64,000 nucleotides of DNA from Lawsonia intracellularis PHE/MN1-00 (lineage in GTDB: Bacteria; Desulfobacterota; Desulfovibrionia; Desulfovibrionales; Desulfovibrionaceae): positions 1,173,501 through 1,237,500 of the forward strand of contig NC_008011.1 in the NCBI RefSeq assembly GCF_000055945.1. The letters run 5' to 3'. The notes beneath the pieces are model-generated. The model was not told the origin of the DNA and searched no databases. It saw only the letters and a program-made list of their open reading frames with translations. The position numbers and the translations under genes are program-made. Positions 1 to 10,527 of the stretch are shown here, piece by piece; positions within the stretch are counted from its first letter, which is position 1; each line of letters begins with the position of its first letter.

Positions 1-1157
1 ATGGCCATTACTTCTCCGATACTTTTCATGGACGTTGTTAATTCATCTTTTGCACCAGGAAACTTTTCAAAAGTAAATCTAGGGATTTTAACAACACAAT
101 AATCTATTGCTGGTTCAAAAGCTGCTGAGGTTTTATATGTAATATCATTTCTTAGCTCATCAAGAGTATAACCTACTGCAAGTTTTGCTGCAATTTTGGC
201 AATAGGAAAACCTGTTGCTTTTGAAGCAAGAGCAGAAGATCGTGATACACGTGGGTTCATTTCTATAACAACAAGTTCTCCATTTTTAGGATTAACACCA
301 AATTGGATATTTGATCCTCCTGTTTTTACACCAATTTCACGCATAATAGCTATGGAGGCATTACGCATTTTTTGGTATTCTATATCTGAAAGCGTTTGTG
401 CTGGTGCAACAGTAATAGAGTCGCCTGTGTGAATACCCATAGGGTCAAGGTTTTCAATGGAACAAATAATGATACAATTGTCAGCTGCATCCCGAACAAC
501 TTCCATTTCAAACTCTTTCCATCCTATGACAGATTGTTCTATCATTACTTCATTTGTGGGACTAGCAGTAAGTCCTTGTATTGCAATTAGTTCAAGATCT
601 TCCATGTTATAAGCAATTCCTCCACCTGTACCTCCAAGTGTAAATGCAGGGCGAACAATAACAGGAAATGGGATATTTAATGCAATTTGATGGACTTCTT
701 CGATAGTTTTTGCAATAGCACTAGATGGAACTTTAAGGCCAATATTTTCCATTGATTGTCTGAATTTTTCACGACTTTCTGCTTTTTCTATGACATCTGC
801 GCTTGCTCCAATGAGTTCTGTTCCACACTCATGAAGTATTCCAGATTTAGCCAAATTAAGTGCTATATTTAATGCCGTTTGTCCTCCTAGTGTAGGAAGT
901 AATGCACATGGGCGTTCTTTCCGAATAATTGCAGTAACTGTTTCTAATTCAAGAGGTTCAATATAAGTATGATTTGCAAGGGTTGGATCTGTCATTATAG
1001 TTGCTGGATTAGAGTTGACAAGGACAACATTATATCCCTCCTCCTTGAGGGCTTTAATGCCTTGTGTCCCAGAGTAGTCAAACTCACATGCTTGACCAAT
1101 AATGATGGGGCCAGAACCAATAACCATAATTTTTTTTATATCCGAACGCTTAGGCAT
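1..1157 (-). CDS. carB: Carbamoyl-phosphate synthase large subunit, N-terminal part
   Basis: Makes carbamoyl phosphate for arginine and pyrimidine synthesis using ammonia delivered by the CarA glutaminase subunit. The reverse strand reads [20 protein letters not shown] from the ATG at 1157, the usual CarB start. It continues with the ATP-grasp stretches [16 protein letters not shown] and [20 protein letters not shown]. The last visible residues are MKSIGEVMA, near residue 385 of about 1,070, so roughly the first synthetase half is present and the gene is cut by the window edge. Its partner carA lies 44 kb away on the other strand. It is divergent from the NUDIX gene, with a 143-bp gap. The identification is secure. 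Confidence 0.95.
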   Translation of the reverse strand, partial: MPKRSDIKKIMVIGSGPIIIGQACEFDYSGTQGIKALKEEGYNVVLVNSNPATIMTDPTLANHTYIEPLELETVTAIIRKERPCALLPTLGGQTALNIALNLAKSGILHECGTELIGASADVIEKAESREKFRQSMENIGLKVPSSAIAKTIEEVHQIALNIPFPVIVRPAFTLGGTGGGIAYNMEDLELIAIQGLTASPTNEVMIEQSVIGWKEFEMEVVRDAADNCIIICSIENLDPMGIHTGDSITVAPAQTLSDIEYQKMRNASIAIMREIGVKTGGSNIQFGVNPKNGELVVIEMNPRVSRSSALASKATGFPIAKIAAKLAVGYTLDELRNDITYKTSAAFEPAIDYCVVKIPRFTFEKFPGAKDELTTSMKSIGEVMA

Positions 1158-1300
1158 TATAGGATTCCTTACTTTAGTAAAATATAGATAAGGCCTTTTC
1201 TACTACACATCATTTTTCCCCCTTGCAAGAAGGTTTTCGTTCAGATGAATTTGAGATAGAAAGGTATAGTTAATTGATATATGAGCTAAGGAGTAGAGCA

Positions 1301-1783
1301 ATGGCTGATCAATGTAAGTGTCCTCATTGTGGTAATTATATAAAAGAATACAAAAATCCTCTTCCAGCTGTAGATATTATTATTTATAGTCCTGATCATG
1401 GCGTGATAGTTATATCAAGAAAAAATGAGCCATTAGGTTTTGCTTTTCCTGGAGGCTTTATAGAGTATGGAGAAACTGTGGAGCATGCTGCCATAAGAGA
1501 ATCATATGAAGAAACAGGACTGCAAATTATTTTACAGGGTGTTTTAGGGGTATACTCTAAGAAAGATAGAGATCCTAGACATCACACACTATCAGTTGTA
1601 TTTGTAGCATGCCCTTTAGATATTGAAAAGCTTAAGGCAGGTGATGATGCAGCTAGTGCAAAGTTTTTCCTTTTAAATGATATGCCAGAGCTTGTTTTTG
1701 ATCATAAAAAAATTTTTGAAGATTTCAATTGTTTTTTACAAGGGAAGAGACCACTAGCACCTCTTGTAGAACCAACAGAATAG
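1301..1783 (+). CDS. NUDIX hydrolase with N-terminal zinc-ribbon-like motif
   Basis: Hydrolyses a nucleoside diphosphate linked to another group; ADP-ribose or an oxidised nucleotide is possible but not shown. The NUDIX box spans residues 52-74, with the glycine of FPGG, then GE, then RESYEETGL carrying the paired catalytic glutamates 70 and 71. One usually hydrophobic box position is Ser. Residues 5-10 (CKCPHC) look like half of a zinc ribbon. I chose the ATG at 1301 because AAGGAG lies 7 bases upstream; an in-frame ATG at 1280 (or 1274 by alternative start) has no such site. The protein is 160 residues, stands alone, and its substrate cannot be called. Confidence 0.85.
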   Translation: MADQCKCPHCGNYIKEYKNPLPAVDIIIYSPDHGVIVISRKNEPLGFAFPGGFIEYGETVEHAAIRESYEETGLQIILQGVLGVYSKKDRDPRHHTLSVVFVACPLDIEKLKAGDDAASAKFFLLNDMPELVFDHKKIFEDFNCFLQGKRPLAPLVEPTE

Positions 1784-2036
1784 ATACTTTTTAGTAATTT
1801 AATTATTATTAATAAAAAGTGAAGAGAATTTTTTTACATGTATTTTATAATACTGTATTGCCAGAGTTACCTGATACATTATCATTTAGAATGAATATAT
1901 GTTTGATTTTAGGTGATTGCATATAATTTTGAGAGAGTATATGTATTAAATTAATTGAGTAAATTTAAGGTTCCTTTAACAGTTAGGGATTATTAACTAG
2001 TCTTTGTTTGTGAAAATATAACCAAGGGGTTTGAGT

Positions 2037-2882
2037 TTGGATCGAAGTACAGAGAAAAATTTATGGTCACGCCTTTTAAGTTTTTTTCATGGACGATCTA
2101 ATGATTCTCTTGAACAAGCCATTTTAGAAGCTCGAGATGATGGAGAGTTAGATACAGAAGAAGGAAGTATGATTCTTAGCATCCTAAAGTTTGATGAGTT
2201 ACAAGTGCAGGATGTTATGATCCCAAGAACAGATTTTGATTGTATGCCTTCAGGCTCGCCAGTAAGCGAAGTAGCAAGTTGTATTGTTGAAACAGGTCAT
2301 TCACGAATACCAATATATAAAGATACAAGAGATAATATAGTTGGTATTGCTTATGCAAAAGATCTCATAGAATTACTTTTAGACCCTTCAAAACATCATA
2401 CACCTATAGACACAACAATGCGTGAACCTTTTTTTGTTCCAGAAACAAAGCCTGTTAGGGAATTATTACAGGAGTTTCGTACAAGGAAAAATCATCTTGC
2501 TATTGCCATTGATGAATATGGAGGTACTTCTGGTTTATTAACTATTGAAGATGTTCTTGAAGAAATTGTTGGGGATATTGAGGATGAACATGATGCTCCA
2601 AAAGAAGAAGATATCCATGTAATTGGAGATAATTGTTATGAGCTATCTGGTAGAGCATATCTAGATGATCTTCTAAAATTAGGTATTAACCTTGAAGCAG
2701 ATGAGGTTGATACAATTGGTGGCTATCTTTCACTTGAAGCAGGACACGTTCCAGAGCAGGGCGAAACTTTTGAATTTGATGGTTGGAAGTTTGAAGTTAC
2801 AGAAGCTGATGCAAAACAAATTCGTAAAGTGCGAGTGGAAAAATTACTTGATGAATTTAGTAGTAAAGAAGAAAATAATTAA
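2037..2882 (+). CDS. CorC/HlyC-type CBS-domain protein, soluble
   Basis: Two CBS domains cover about residues 55-180 and include the family signature VQDVMIPRTDF near residue 63 and AIDEYGGTSGLLTIEDVLEE near residue 160. A CorC_HlyC transporter-associated domain follows to the end. No membrane segment is present, so this is the soluble CorC form; a membrane-bound paralogue with the DUF21 domain lies at 20973-22019. The family is linked to magnesium or cobalt efflux and to envelope function. No ATG is usable. TTG at 2037 lies 8 bases after AAGGGG and is preferred; TTG at 2031 is in frame but only 2 bases from the same site. Confidence 0.8.
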   Translation: MDRSTEKNLWSRLLSFFHGRSNDSLEQAILEARDDGELDTEEGSMILSILKFDELQVQDVMIPRTDFDCMPSGSPVSEVASCIVETGHSRIPIYKDTRDNIVGIAYAKDLIELLLDPSKHHTPIDTTMREPFFVPETKPVRELLQEFRTRKNHLAIAIDEYGGTSGLLTIEDVLEEIVGDIEDEHDAPKEEDIHVIGDNCYELSGRAYLDDLLKLGINLEADEVDTIGGYLSLEAGHVPEQGETFEFDGWKFEVTEADAKQIRKVRVEKLLDEFSSKEENN

Positions 2883-2960
2883 AAAAATTGATACCTGCTT
2901 AACTATACTATTTAATAAGATTTTATATATAAAGTAGAATAATGGCTTTTAGTAAGATAC

Positions 2961-2989
2961 TTGACTTTAGATTTGAAGAGGGTTATTGG
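2961..2989 (+). promoter_or_regulatory. Candidate sigma-70 promoter for the str group
   Basis: TTGACT (2961-2966) is followed after exactly 17 bases by TATTGG (2984-2989), about 60 bases upstream of the rpsL start. The -35 element is one base from consensus; the -10 element is weak in its second half. The position upstream of rpsL-rpsG-fusA makes it a plausible start for the operon, but this is read by eye only. Confidence 0.45.
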
Positions 2990-3051
2990 CAAACTCTTTC
3001 TCTGTTAGTTATTTCATAATTTTTATTTTAATTTTGTTGTGGAGGAATTCT

Positions 3052-3423
3052 ATGCCAACTATCAACCAACTTATTCGCCATGAGCGAAAGAAGGTTGTAA
3101 AACGTAAAAAAACACCTGCACTTCAAGGGTGTCCTCAACGCAGAGGTGTTTGTACTCGTGTATATACAACAACACCTAAAAAGCCTAACTCAGCACTAAG
3201 GAAAGTTGCACGTGTTCGTTTAACTAATGGGCTAGAAGTTACAGCTTATATCCCTGGTGAAGGTCATAATCTTCAAGAGCACTCTGTAGTGCTTATTCGT
3301 GGCGGCCGTGTTAAAGACTTACCTGGTGTACGTTATCATATTATTCGTGGTACACTTGATACCTCTGGTGTGCAAGATCGCCGTCAGCGTCGCTCAAAGT
3401 ATGGTGCAAAGCGTCCAAAGTAA
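3052..3423 (+). CDS. rpsL: 30S ribosomal protein S12
   Basis: Decoding-centre protein of the small subunit. The 123-residue product starts [14 protein letters not shown] and has the universal loop [11 protein letters not shown] at residues 41-51, with the lysines whose change gives streptomycin resistance still wild type. DLPGVRYH near residue 89 contains the aspartate that RimO methylthiolates in other bacteria. An upstream in-frame ATG would add 22 hydrophobic residues foreign to S12; GGAGG at 3041-3045 fixes the start at 3052. It is the first gene of rpsL-rpsG-fusA, with a 137-bp gap before rpsG. Confidence 0.98.
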   Translation: MPTINQLIRHERKKVVKRKKTPALQGCPQRRGVCTRVYTTTPKKPNSALRKVARVRLTNGLEVTAYIPGEGHNLQEHSVVLIRGGRVKDLPGVRYHIIRGTLDTSGVQDRRQRRSKYGAKRPK

Positions 3424-3560
3424 TATAGAGCTATTTGTTTTGTATCCCAATGGGAATATTATTATTTAATAGTTTAATACTACCTAATATGATTAAAAAA
3501 TCATGTTTATAAAACTTATAACTAGTTAAAAAACATTTTACTGCCTTGTGGAGAATATAA

Positions 3561-4031
3561 ATGCCTCGTAAAGGTCCTGTCCCTAGAAGAGAAGTTTTAC
3601 CTGACCCTATTTATAATAGTCGACTTGCTAGTCGTTTTGTAAATCGCCTTATGTATGATGGTAAGAAAGGTGTTGCTGAAAAAATTTTTTATGGTGCTCT
3701 TGAAAATCTTTCTGAGAAAACGGGGGAAGAACCCCTTCGTGCCTTTGAGCGTGCTCTAGACAATGTTAAACCACAATTTGAAGTGAAAGCCCGTCGTGTT
3801 GGTGGTGCAACATATCAAGTCCCTATGGAAGTGAGATCTGATAGGCAAATTTCTCTCTCTATCCGTTGGTTAATTACTTATGCTCGCTCACGTGGTGAAA
3901 AAGGTATGGTTAATAAGCTTGCAGCAGAATTTCTTGATGCTTTTAATAATCGTGGTGGTGCTGTTAAGAAAAAAGAAGATACTCACCGTATGGCTGAAGC
4001 AAACAAAGCCTTTGCACATTATCGTTGGTAA
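3561..4031 (+). CDS. rpsG: 30S ribosomal protein S7
   Basis: Assembly-initiating protein of the small-subunit head, 156 residues, the normal length. It begins [20 protein letters not shown] and ends AHYRW, both typical. GTGGAG precedes the ATG. It lies between rpsL and fusA; fusA starts 15 bases after its stop. The rpsL-rpsG spacer holds a small inverted repeat (TCCC/GGGA near 3450) and otherwise only AT-rich sequence, so it may carry a regulatory site, but nothing recognisable was seen. Confidence 0.98.
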   Translation: MPRKGPVPRREVLPDPIYNSRLASRFVNRLMYDGKKGVAEKIFYGALENLSEKTGEEPLRAFERALDNVKPQFEVKARRVGGATYQVPMEVRSDRQISLSIRWLITYARSRGEKGMVNKLAAEFLDAFNNRGGAVKKKEDTHRMAEANKAFAHYRW

Positions 4032-4046
4032 GTTAGGAGAGATATA

Positions 4047-6122
4047 GTGTCACGAACAGTCCCTATAGAGAAGCAGCGTAACATTGGCATTATGGCACAT
4101 ATTGACGCAGGTAAAACAACAACAACTGAGCGTATTTTATATTATACTGGAGTATCGCACAAAATTGGAGAGACACATGATGGTGCCTCTACAATGGATT
4201 GGATGGAGCAAGAACAAGAACGTGGTATCACTATTACTTCAGCTGCAACAACTTGTTTTTGGGATGGTTATCGTATTAATATTATTGATACTCCTGGACA
4301 TGTAGACTTTACAATTGAAGTTGAACGTTCTCTTAGAGTTCTTGATGGCGCTGTAGCTGTTTTTGATGCTGTTGCAGGAGTTGAGCCTCAGTCTGAAACA
4401 GTATGGCGTCAAGCAAATAGGTATGGTGTCCCTAGAGTCTGTTTTGTAAATAAGATGGATAGAATAGGGGCTAATTTTTTCCGATGTGTAGATATGATTC
4501 AAGAACGTTTAAGAGCAAAGCCTGTTTGTCTACAACTTCCTATTGGTGCTGAAGATAACTTTGAAGGAATTATTGATTTAATACATGGGGTTTCCTTAAA
4601 GTTTGATAAGGAAACAAAAGGCCTTGAAGTTGAAAGGGGTCCTATCCCTCCAGAATTAATGGAGTTATACCAAGAAAAACGTCTTGAAATGATGGAGGCA
4701 GCAGCAGAAGAAGATGAGGTATTGCTTGCTAAATATCTTGAGGGAACAGAGCTTACAGCAGAAGAAATTATAGCTTGTATACGTAAAGCCACAATTGAAC
4801 AGAGGCTTGTTCCTGTACTATGTGGTTCAGCTTTTAGGAATATAGGGGTACAACCTTTACTTGATGCTGTTGTTCAGTATTTACCCTCTCCTCTTGATAT
4901 TCCACAAATGGTAGGTCATAATCCTAATAGTCCTGAGGAGGAAATAGTTTGTCACTGCTCAGATAAAGAGCCATTAGCAGGACTTGTTTTTAAGTTGGCC
5001 TCTGATCCTTTTATTGGTCATCTTTCTTTCTTCCGTATCTATTCTGGATTTGTTGAGTCTGGAATGACTGTTCTTAATACAACTACAGAAAAGAGAGAGA
5101 GAATTGGACGACTTCTTAAAATGCATGCCAATAAGCGTGAAGATATTAAATGGGCTGGAGCTGGTGATATTGTCGCTTTAGTAGGTTTAAAACAAGCTTC
5201 AACAGGTGATACTCTTTGTGATGAAAAGCGTCCAGTTATTCTTGAATCTCTTGATATTCCAGAGCCAGTTATTGAAGTTGCGATAGAGCCAAAAACAAAG
5301 ACAGATCGTGATGCTCTTTCAACTGGTCTAAATAAGCTTGCAAAAGAAGATCCTTCTTTTCGAGTAAAAGGAAACGAAGAGACAGGTCAAACACTTATTG
5401 CTGGTATGGGTGAGCTTCACCTAGAAATTATCGTTGATAGATTATTACGAGAATTTAATGTAAATGCAAATGTTGGAAAGCCTCAAGTCGCTTATCGTGA
5501 AACAATTACTAAGCCTGGGAAGTCTGATACAAAATATGCTAAACAATCTGGTGGACGTGGGCAATATGGACATTGTGTCATTGAAATTGAACCAAATCCT
5601 GGGAATGGGTATACATTTATAAATTCTATTTCTGGGGGGGTTATACCTAAAGAGTATATTCCCGCTATAGATAAAGGTATTCAAGATGCATTGAAGTCAG
5701 GCATATTAGCTGGTTTCCCTGTTGTTGATATAAAAGTTAATCTTGTTTTTGGTTCTTACCATGAGGTAGACTCTTCAGAACAAGCATTTTATGTTGCTGG
5801 CTCTATGGCAATAAAAGATGCTATGCATAAGAGTAATCCTATATTACTTGAGCCTATTATGGATGTTGAAGTTGTGACCCCAGACGACTATCTTGGAGAT
5901 GTTATGGGTGATTTAAACGGACGTCGTGGTAAAGTCCAATCTATGGAGGCACGTTCTGGAGCACAAGCTATCCGTGCTCAAGTTCCTCTTTCTGAAATGT
6001 TTGGTTATGCAACAGAGCTTCGTTCACGTACACAAGGGCGTGCAACTTTTAGTATGCAATTTGATCATTATGAGCGAGTCCCAGCAGCCATTGCTGAAGA
6101 AGTTATAAAAAGTCGGAGTTGA
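4047..6122 (+). CDS. fusA: Elongation factor G
   Basis: Translocation GTPase, 691 residues. G1 AHIDAGKTT is at 17-25, RGITI at 59-63, DTPGH at 81-85 and NKMD at 135-138, followed by the domain II-V region with the expected RGQYGHC and [14 protein letters not shown] segments. The start is GTG at 4047, with AGGAGA 6 bases upstream. There is no tuf gene after it; the next gene is on the other strand. A run of seven Gs (5634-5640) lies inside a conserved Gly-Gly. A weak hairpin (GATAAC/GTTATC, 6121-6137) overlaps the stop and precedes a T-rich stretch, perhaps a poor terminator. Confidence 0.98.
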   Translation: MSRTVPIEKQRNIGIMAHIDAGKTTTTERILYYTGVSHKIGETHDGASTMDWMEQEQERGITITSAATTCFWDGYRINIIDTPGHVDFTIEVERSLRVLDGAVAVFDAVAGVEPQSETVWRQANRYGVPRVCFVNKMDRIGANFFRCVDMIQERLRAKPVCLQLPIGAEDNFEGIIDLIHGVSLKFDKETKGLEVERGPIPPELMELYQEKRLEMMEAAAEEDEVLLAKYLEGTELTAEEIIACIRKATIEQRLVPVLCGSAFRNIGVQPLLDAVVQYLPSPLDIPQMVGHNPNSPEEEIVCHCSDKEPLAGLVFKLASDPFIGHLSFFRIYSGFVESGMTVLNTTTEKRERIGRLLKMHANKREDIKWAGAGDIVALVGLKQASTGDTLCDEKRPVILESLDIPEPVIEVAIEPKTKTDRDALSTGLNKLAKEDPSFRVKGNEETGQTLIAGMGELHLEIIVDRLLREFNVNANVGKPQVAYRETITKPGKSDTKYAKQSGGRGQYGHCVIEIEPNPGNGYTFINSISGGVIPKEYIPAIDKGIQDALKSGILAGFPVVDIKVNLVFGSYHEVDSSEQAFYVAGSMAIKDAMHKSNPILLEPIMDVEVVTPDDYLGDVMGDLNGRRGKVQSMEARSGAQAIRAQVPLSEMFGYATELRSRTQGRATFSMQFDHYERVPAAIAEEVIKSRS

Positions 6123-6149
6123 TAACTATAGGTTATCAAATTAATTTTA

Positions 6150-7244
6150 TTATTTTTTAAATAAACTGAAGCATCTTGTAAAAAATGCTGCACTAGTATT
6201 AGCAATTTCTTTTTGTATTAATTGTTTTGTAACATCAAGCTCTTTTGAACACATTTCTGGCAGAACTTGTTCTAAGCTTTCTGAACATGGAGAAATAAGA
6301 GTAGCTGTAGAAGCTTCTGATAATACAATCATTTCATAATAAGTAGAAAGCTGCTTTTCAATATATTGTGAGTGATATTTAGGAGGATTAATATAATCTT
6401 TTGTTGCTTCTACCAAAAGTATTGGTCTTGATAATGAAGCTAAGCTTTCTTTAGAAAAAAACATTCCAAAACCTGGAGCAACAACAACTATAGCTGTTAT
6501 CCTAGGGTTATTATATGTTTCTTGAGGATCAATTTGTTGAGCAAGTATGTTCATCTTAGGTTTTACCCATGAAGAACAGTAAGCATCGTTGACTATTATG
6601 GATGAAGACGGTAATATAATATTGTTACAATAATCCCACCATGCTGAAGGATCAAGTTTTGCTCCTCCTAATAAAAGAGCTGCAGTTCCTCCTGTACCTA
6701 TACCAATAATACCTATTTTTTGTGTATCAAGAATATCAAATAGCTCCTGATCATTCATTAAAAAATCTATAATAATATTTAATTGGTGTACACGGCCTGT
6801 AATTTGTTTTATAGTAAACATAAGACTCATATCATCAGCATTATCACCTTGATGTGTTACACTTACTACAATGTAGCCCTTTTGGGTTAGTGTTGTAGCA
6901 AGCTCATGAAGAGAAAACCGAGATCCAGCAGAGTCATGAGATAAAATAATAGCAGGGTATTTACCTGGATATGGCTTTGCACCATGTGAAGCTATAATAT
7001 TCCAATCACCATAGTTTATTTGTATAGGTTTTTGTAGAGTGGGATACCAAATAGCTAAATCAAGTTTTGTTTGATTATTTTCAATGCATAAACTTTCAAG
7101 TCGGATTCCTGGTTCTATAGAGGCAGCATGGCTTGTGGTGTATGTAATACACTCCAGTAATGTTAATAAAAAGAAATATAGGAAAAAATGTAGATGATGA
7201 GTGGTAATAATGTTAAGATAAATATTAAAGAATTTTTTGTACAT
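6150..7244 (-). CDS. Secreted alpha/beta-hydrolase-like protein, probable pseudoenzyme
   Basis: 364 residues with an N-terminal hydrophobic signal (about 17-40, likely cut after TSHA) and a fold resembling the predicted dienelactone hydrolase or PAF-acetylhydrolase-like family. Matching landmarks are AIILSHDSAGSR (98-109), the strand-turn GIIGIGTGGTAAL (178-190), the acid-loop VEATKDYINPP (278-288) and the tail LISPCSESL. In active relatives the turn is G-H-S-x-G-G; here it is G-I-G-T-G-G, so Gly183 replaces the nucleophilic serine. The usual A-G-H before the conserved P-C is A-S-T, so Thr313 replaces the histidine. Only Asp283 survives. It was probably once a periplasmic esterase and may now be a binding protein. 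It is convergent with fusA. Confidence 0.65.
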   Translation of the reverse strand: MYKKFFNIYLNIITTHHLHFFLYFFLLTLLECITYTTSHAASIEPGIRLESLCIENNQTKLDLAIWYPTLQKPIQINYGDWNIIASHGAKPYPGKYPAIILSHDSAGSRFSLHELATTLTQKGYIVVSVTHQGDNADDMSLMFTIKQITGRVHQLNIIIDFLMNDQELFDILDTQKIGIIGIGTGGTAALLLGGAKLDPSAWWDYCNNIILPSSSIIVNDAYCSSWVKPKMNILAQQIDPQETYNNPRITAIVVVAPGFGMFFSKESLASLSRPILLVEATKDYINPPKYHSQYIEKQLSTYYEMIVLSEASTATLISPCSESLEQVLPEMCSKELDVTKQLIQKEIANTSAAFFTRCFSLFKK

Positions 7245-7479
7245 TAAGGTAAGAAAACTTTATAGGTTAGAAGGATAATATTCTTTTTATACAAGTTGCT
7301 AGAGACTTATGAAAGTAGTTGCTCTTTACTATTGTTCTATCCCATAGTGTTAATTAGTTTGTCTAAAAACATACTTAAAATAACGGATAGAAGAATTCTT
7401 GACAAGAAGAGAAATATGGGTAATACACCACAGTTTCTTATGAAAAATATTTTTTTAGAGTATGGATGGAGGTTTTATC

Positions 7480-7752
7480 ATGAGCACCAATAAGATTCTT
7501 GAAGGTGCAGTTAGGACAAGTGAGGGTGTAGAGCTTAAAGGTGTTATTATGCAACCTATCATAGAAAAATGTGATGGCTGTGGCCATATCCGTGAATTTG
7601 AAGAAGAGTCATTTTGTAGTACATATCCTATTCCTTCAAGAAAATGGGCTGATGGCCGTTGTAATTTTGCTACTAATATAAAAATTGAGGTAGGTAAATC
7701 TGCTAAGGTTAATCCTCTGAAAGCATCAAAACGTGCTGCTAAAGGCCGATAG
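7480..7752 (+). CDS. PxxKW-family cysteine-rich protein
   Basis: A 90-residue protein of a small family seen in Desulfovibrio-type bacteria and named for its PxxKW motif, present here as PSRKW near residue 60. Cysteines occur as CDGCG near residue 27, then single Cys residues before and after PxxKW, suggesting a metal site. Function is unknown. The ATG at 7480 has GGAGG seven bases upstream and is preferred over the in-frame ATG at 7462. It is monocistronic, with an excellent intrinsic terminator 26 bases after the stop. Confidence 0.8.
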   Translation: MSTNKILEGAVRTSEGVELKGVIMQPIIEKCDGCGHIREFEEESFCSTYPIPSRKWADGRCNFATNIKIEVGKSAKVNPLKASKRAAKGR

Positions 7753-7778
7753 TAATTTACTATAGATTTTTTTTAGTT

Positions 7779-7808
7779 AGGAAGGCTGATAAGTCTTCCT
7801 TTTTATTT
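7779..7808 (+). terminator. Rho-independent terminator after the PxxKW gene
   Basis: AGGAAGGCT (7779-7787) pairs with AGTCTTCCT (7792-7800) over nine positions, including one G-T wobble, around a GATA tetraloop. It is followed by TTTTTATTTTA. Confidence 0.85.
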
Positions 7809-8385
7809 TATGATGAATAGCTATATTGAATAGTACTTTTTTATAGAAGTAGGAATAAGTTATAAAAGAATAATATAATAATATAGCTATGGCTACTGTT
7901 AATTAACAGTTTTTTTTAGTAAATTATATATTTTTTCATCTTAGTGTACATATTGCATTGTAGATAACAAGTTATATAAGAATACATTATTCATTATATA
8001 TTTTTATTTATATTAAAAAATATAGAGATAACTTTCCTTGTTAACTAACTATATTAAATAAATAAAATTTTTGAACATATATAGTATTATAATATTAAGA
8101 AATGTTATTAGTTACAAAGTAAAAGGTACTAGTTAGTTAGAAAGATAATCAAGTATTCAAAGTAATATTTTAGTTATATACAAGTAAGAAATAGTATTTT
8201 ATTTATATATAGCTGCATGAGATATTATTGTAGGATTATATAAAATTTTATTCTATTTATAGTATGTGTTATATCCAAAATTATATTGTACTAGGTAACT
8301 GACATTAGGTAAACAAATAATAATTACCTATAATGATACATAGAACAAATAAGATTTTTTCTATGTTTAAAGATGAGAAGAGTGA
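7809..8385. other. AT-rich gap between PxxKW gene and mnmG
   Basis: 577 bases with no credible ORF and almost entirely A and T. It holds an isolated terminator-like hairpin (7895-7917, listed separately). One 8-of-9 match to a reversed DnaA box (TGTAGATAA, about 7970) is present, but no cluster. The sequence in front of mnmG has no strong ribosome-binding site beyond GAGAAGAG. Confidence 0.6.
7895..7917 (+). terminator. Orphan intrinsic terminator in the mnmG upstream gap
   Basis: ACTGTT (7895-7900), loop AATT, AACAGT (7905-7910), then seven further Ts. No gene on the plus strand ends just before it, since the PxxKW gene already has its own terminator 90 bases earlier. It may be a second, backup terminator or the end of a short unannotated RNA. 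Confidence 0.5.
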
Positions 8386-10254
8386 ATGAGGACAACATTT
8401 GATTGTATAGTTGTTGGTGGTGGGCATGCTGGCTGTGAAGCTTCTATGGCTTTAGCACGGTTAGGCCAAAAAGTACTTTTAATTACAGGTAATGTTGATA
8501 GAATAGGACATTTATCTTGTAATCCAGCAGTTGGTGGTATTGCAAAAGGACATATTGTTAGAGAAATTGATGCTCTTGGTGGTATGATGGGTTTATGGGC
8601 TGATAAAGCAGGGATACAGTTTAGAACATTAAACAGGAGTAAAGGACCAGCTGTTAGAGCAACTAGGGCACAAGTAGATCGTGATTTATATATGCAAGCT
8701 GTAAAACAAGATATTTTTTCTCAACCTAATTTATCTGTTTGGCAAGATACAGTTGAGGCTATTATTGTAAAAGATGGACATACAGGAGGTGTTAAAACAG
8801 CACTTGGGCAATTATTTAATAGTCAATATGTCATTCTTACAACAGGGACTTTCCTTTCTGGATTGATGCATATAGGACAAAAGAATTTTTCTGGAGGAAG
8901 ATTAGGTGATGTAGGAACTTCAAAGCTTTCATCATCACTTCACTCTATAGGGTTACATTTAGGCCGCTTGAAAACTGGGACTACTCCTAGGTTACTTAAA
9001 ACGTCTATTGATTTTACATCAATGGAGATGCAATTGGGTGATACACCAATCCCATCCTTTAGCTTCCATGGTCCAAAGCCTTCTCAACCACAAGTTCCAT
9101 GTTATATCACTTGGACAAATGAATATACTCATGATGTAATCCGATCAGGAATGGATCGTTCACCTATGTTTACAGGTGTTATTACTGGAACAGGGGCACG
9201 TTATTGCCCATCAATAGAAGATAAAGTCGCACGTTTTGCAGATAGAGATCGTCATCAGATATTTGTTGAACCTGAAGGATTAACTAGTCAGGAGTGTTAT
9301 ATTAATGGAATTTCTACAAGTTTACCTTTAGATATCCAATTAGCATTAATCGCAACTATTCCAGGGCTTGAAAATGCACATATGGTGAGACCAGGATATG
9401 CTATTGAATACGACTATGTTGATCCTATGCAATTGCATCCTACACTTGAAACAAAGGTTCTCCCAGGTCTATGGCTAGCAGGACAAATAAATGGAACATC
9501 AGGTTATGAAGAAGCTGCAGGACAAGGATTATGGGCTGCACTGAATGTATTCTGTAAAATTACACGACAAGAGCCATTTATTTTAGGACGAGATAACGCG
9601 TATTTAGCTGTATTAGTTGATGATCTTGTTACACAAGGGACAAAAGAGCCATATAGGATGTTCACCTCTAGAGCTGAATATAGATTGTTGTTGAGAGAAG
9701 CAAATGCTGATATTAGATTAACACCATTAGGAAGAAAAATAGGGTTAGTTGGCGACTATCAATGGAATTTATTTCAAAAAAAGATATCAGATATAGATAC
9801 ACTTGTTAATAGATTACAGAATATTAGGATAAAACCAGATACATTGGACCCTAGTATATTTTTAGAATTAGGAGAAAGCATTCCTAATAGGGCATATACA
9901 TTAGAGGAGCTATTAAAACGTCCTTCTATTACATTCCAAACCTTGAGAAAAATATATTCTGATTTACCTATAACTTCAGAAGATGTATATTTAGAGACTG
10001 AAACTATTATAAAATATGCTGGCTATCTTGACCGTCAAGAAGAACTTGTACAGCGGTCTGCAAAGTTAGAACATTCATATCTTCCTAAAGAAATAGATTA
10101 TACTAAAGTTGCAGGACTTTCTTCAGAAGTTATAGAAAAGTTACAAATAGTAAGACCTCAGACACTTGGACAGGCTGGTCGTATTTCAGGAGTAACTCCT
10201 GCTGCTATTACATGCCTTGAAATATATTTAAAAAAGATACATGCTTTTAGATAA
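8386..10254 (+). CDS. mnmG: tRNA uridine-5-carboxymethylaminomethyl modification enzyme MnmG (GidA)
   Basis: With MnmE, modifies U34 of certain tRNAs using FAD and methylene-tetrahydrofolate. The 622-residue length is normal. The FAD-binding turn [11 protein letters not shown] is at residues 9-19, and [14 protein letters not shown] follows. The family signature [16 protein letters not shown] is near residue 366, and the C-terminal MnmE-binding helices end at YLKKIHAFR. The ATG at 8386 gives the canonical start, with only a weak GAGAAGAG site. mnmE is not in the window. Confidence 0.97.
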   Translation: MRTTFDCIVVGGGHAGCEASMALARLGQKVLLITGNVDRIGHLSCNPAVGGIAKGHIVREIDALGGMMGLWADKAGIQFRTLNRSKGPAVRATRAQVDRDLYMQAVKQDIFSQPNLSVWQDTVEAIIVKDGHTGGVKTALGQLFNSQYVILTTGTFLSGLMHIGQKNFSGGRLGDVGTSKLSSSLHSIGLHLGRLKTGTTPRLLKTSIDFTSMEMQLGDTPIPSFSFHGPKPSQPQVPCYITWTNEYTHDVIRSGMDRSPMFTGVITGTGARYCPSIEDKVARFADRDRHQIFVEPEGLTSQECYINGISTSLPLDIQLALIATIPGLENAHMVRPGYAIEYDYVDPMQLHPTLETKVLPGLWLAGQINGTSGYEEAAGQGLWAALNVFCKITRQEPFILGRDNAYLAVLVDDLVTQGTKEPYRMFTSRAEYRLLLREANADIRLTPLGRKIGLVGDYQWNLFQKKISDIDTLVNRLQNIRIKPDTLDPSIFLELGESIPNRAYTLEELLKRPSITFQTLRKIYSDLPITSEDVYLETETIIKYAGYLDRQEELVQRSAKLEHSYLPKEIDYTKVAGLSSEVIEKLQIVRPQTLGQAGRISGVTPAAITCLEIYLKKIHAFR

Positions 10255-10527
10255 TGTTTGTTATTCTTTTTAAAGTAGAAGGAATAGATAATTTATAGAT
10301 ATAATTAGAGTGTTAACTTAAATAAGTTTAATAAACTTAAAGAAATAAAAGAATTGTTATCTATCTTTGACTTATTGTTTAATATAATAGACAGTTATAT
10401 AAGTTAGCTAGATTTTTTATATCATTGTACTATACATTAGTTATAACTGCATATAGATAAATGAAGTATGATGTTAGCCTAACATTTATCATGACTCAGA
10501 TAGATGCTTATAAAATTTTTTGTTTTT

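Noticed and set aside
7809-8385. Possible chromosomal origin in the AT-rich gap next to mnmG (gidA)
   Set aside because: gidA is near oriC in many bacteria, but only one imperfect DnaA box (TGTAGATAA) was found and none of dnaA, dnaN, mnmE, parA or rnpA is close by.
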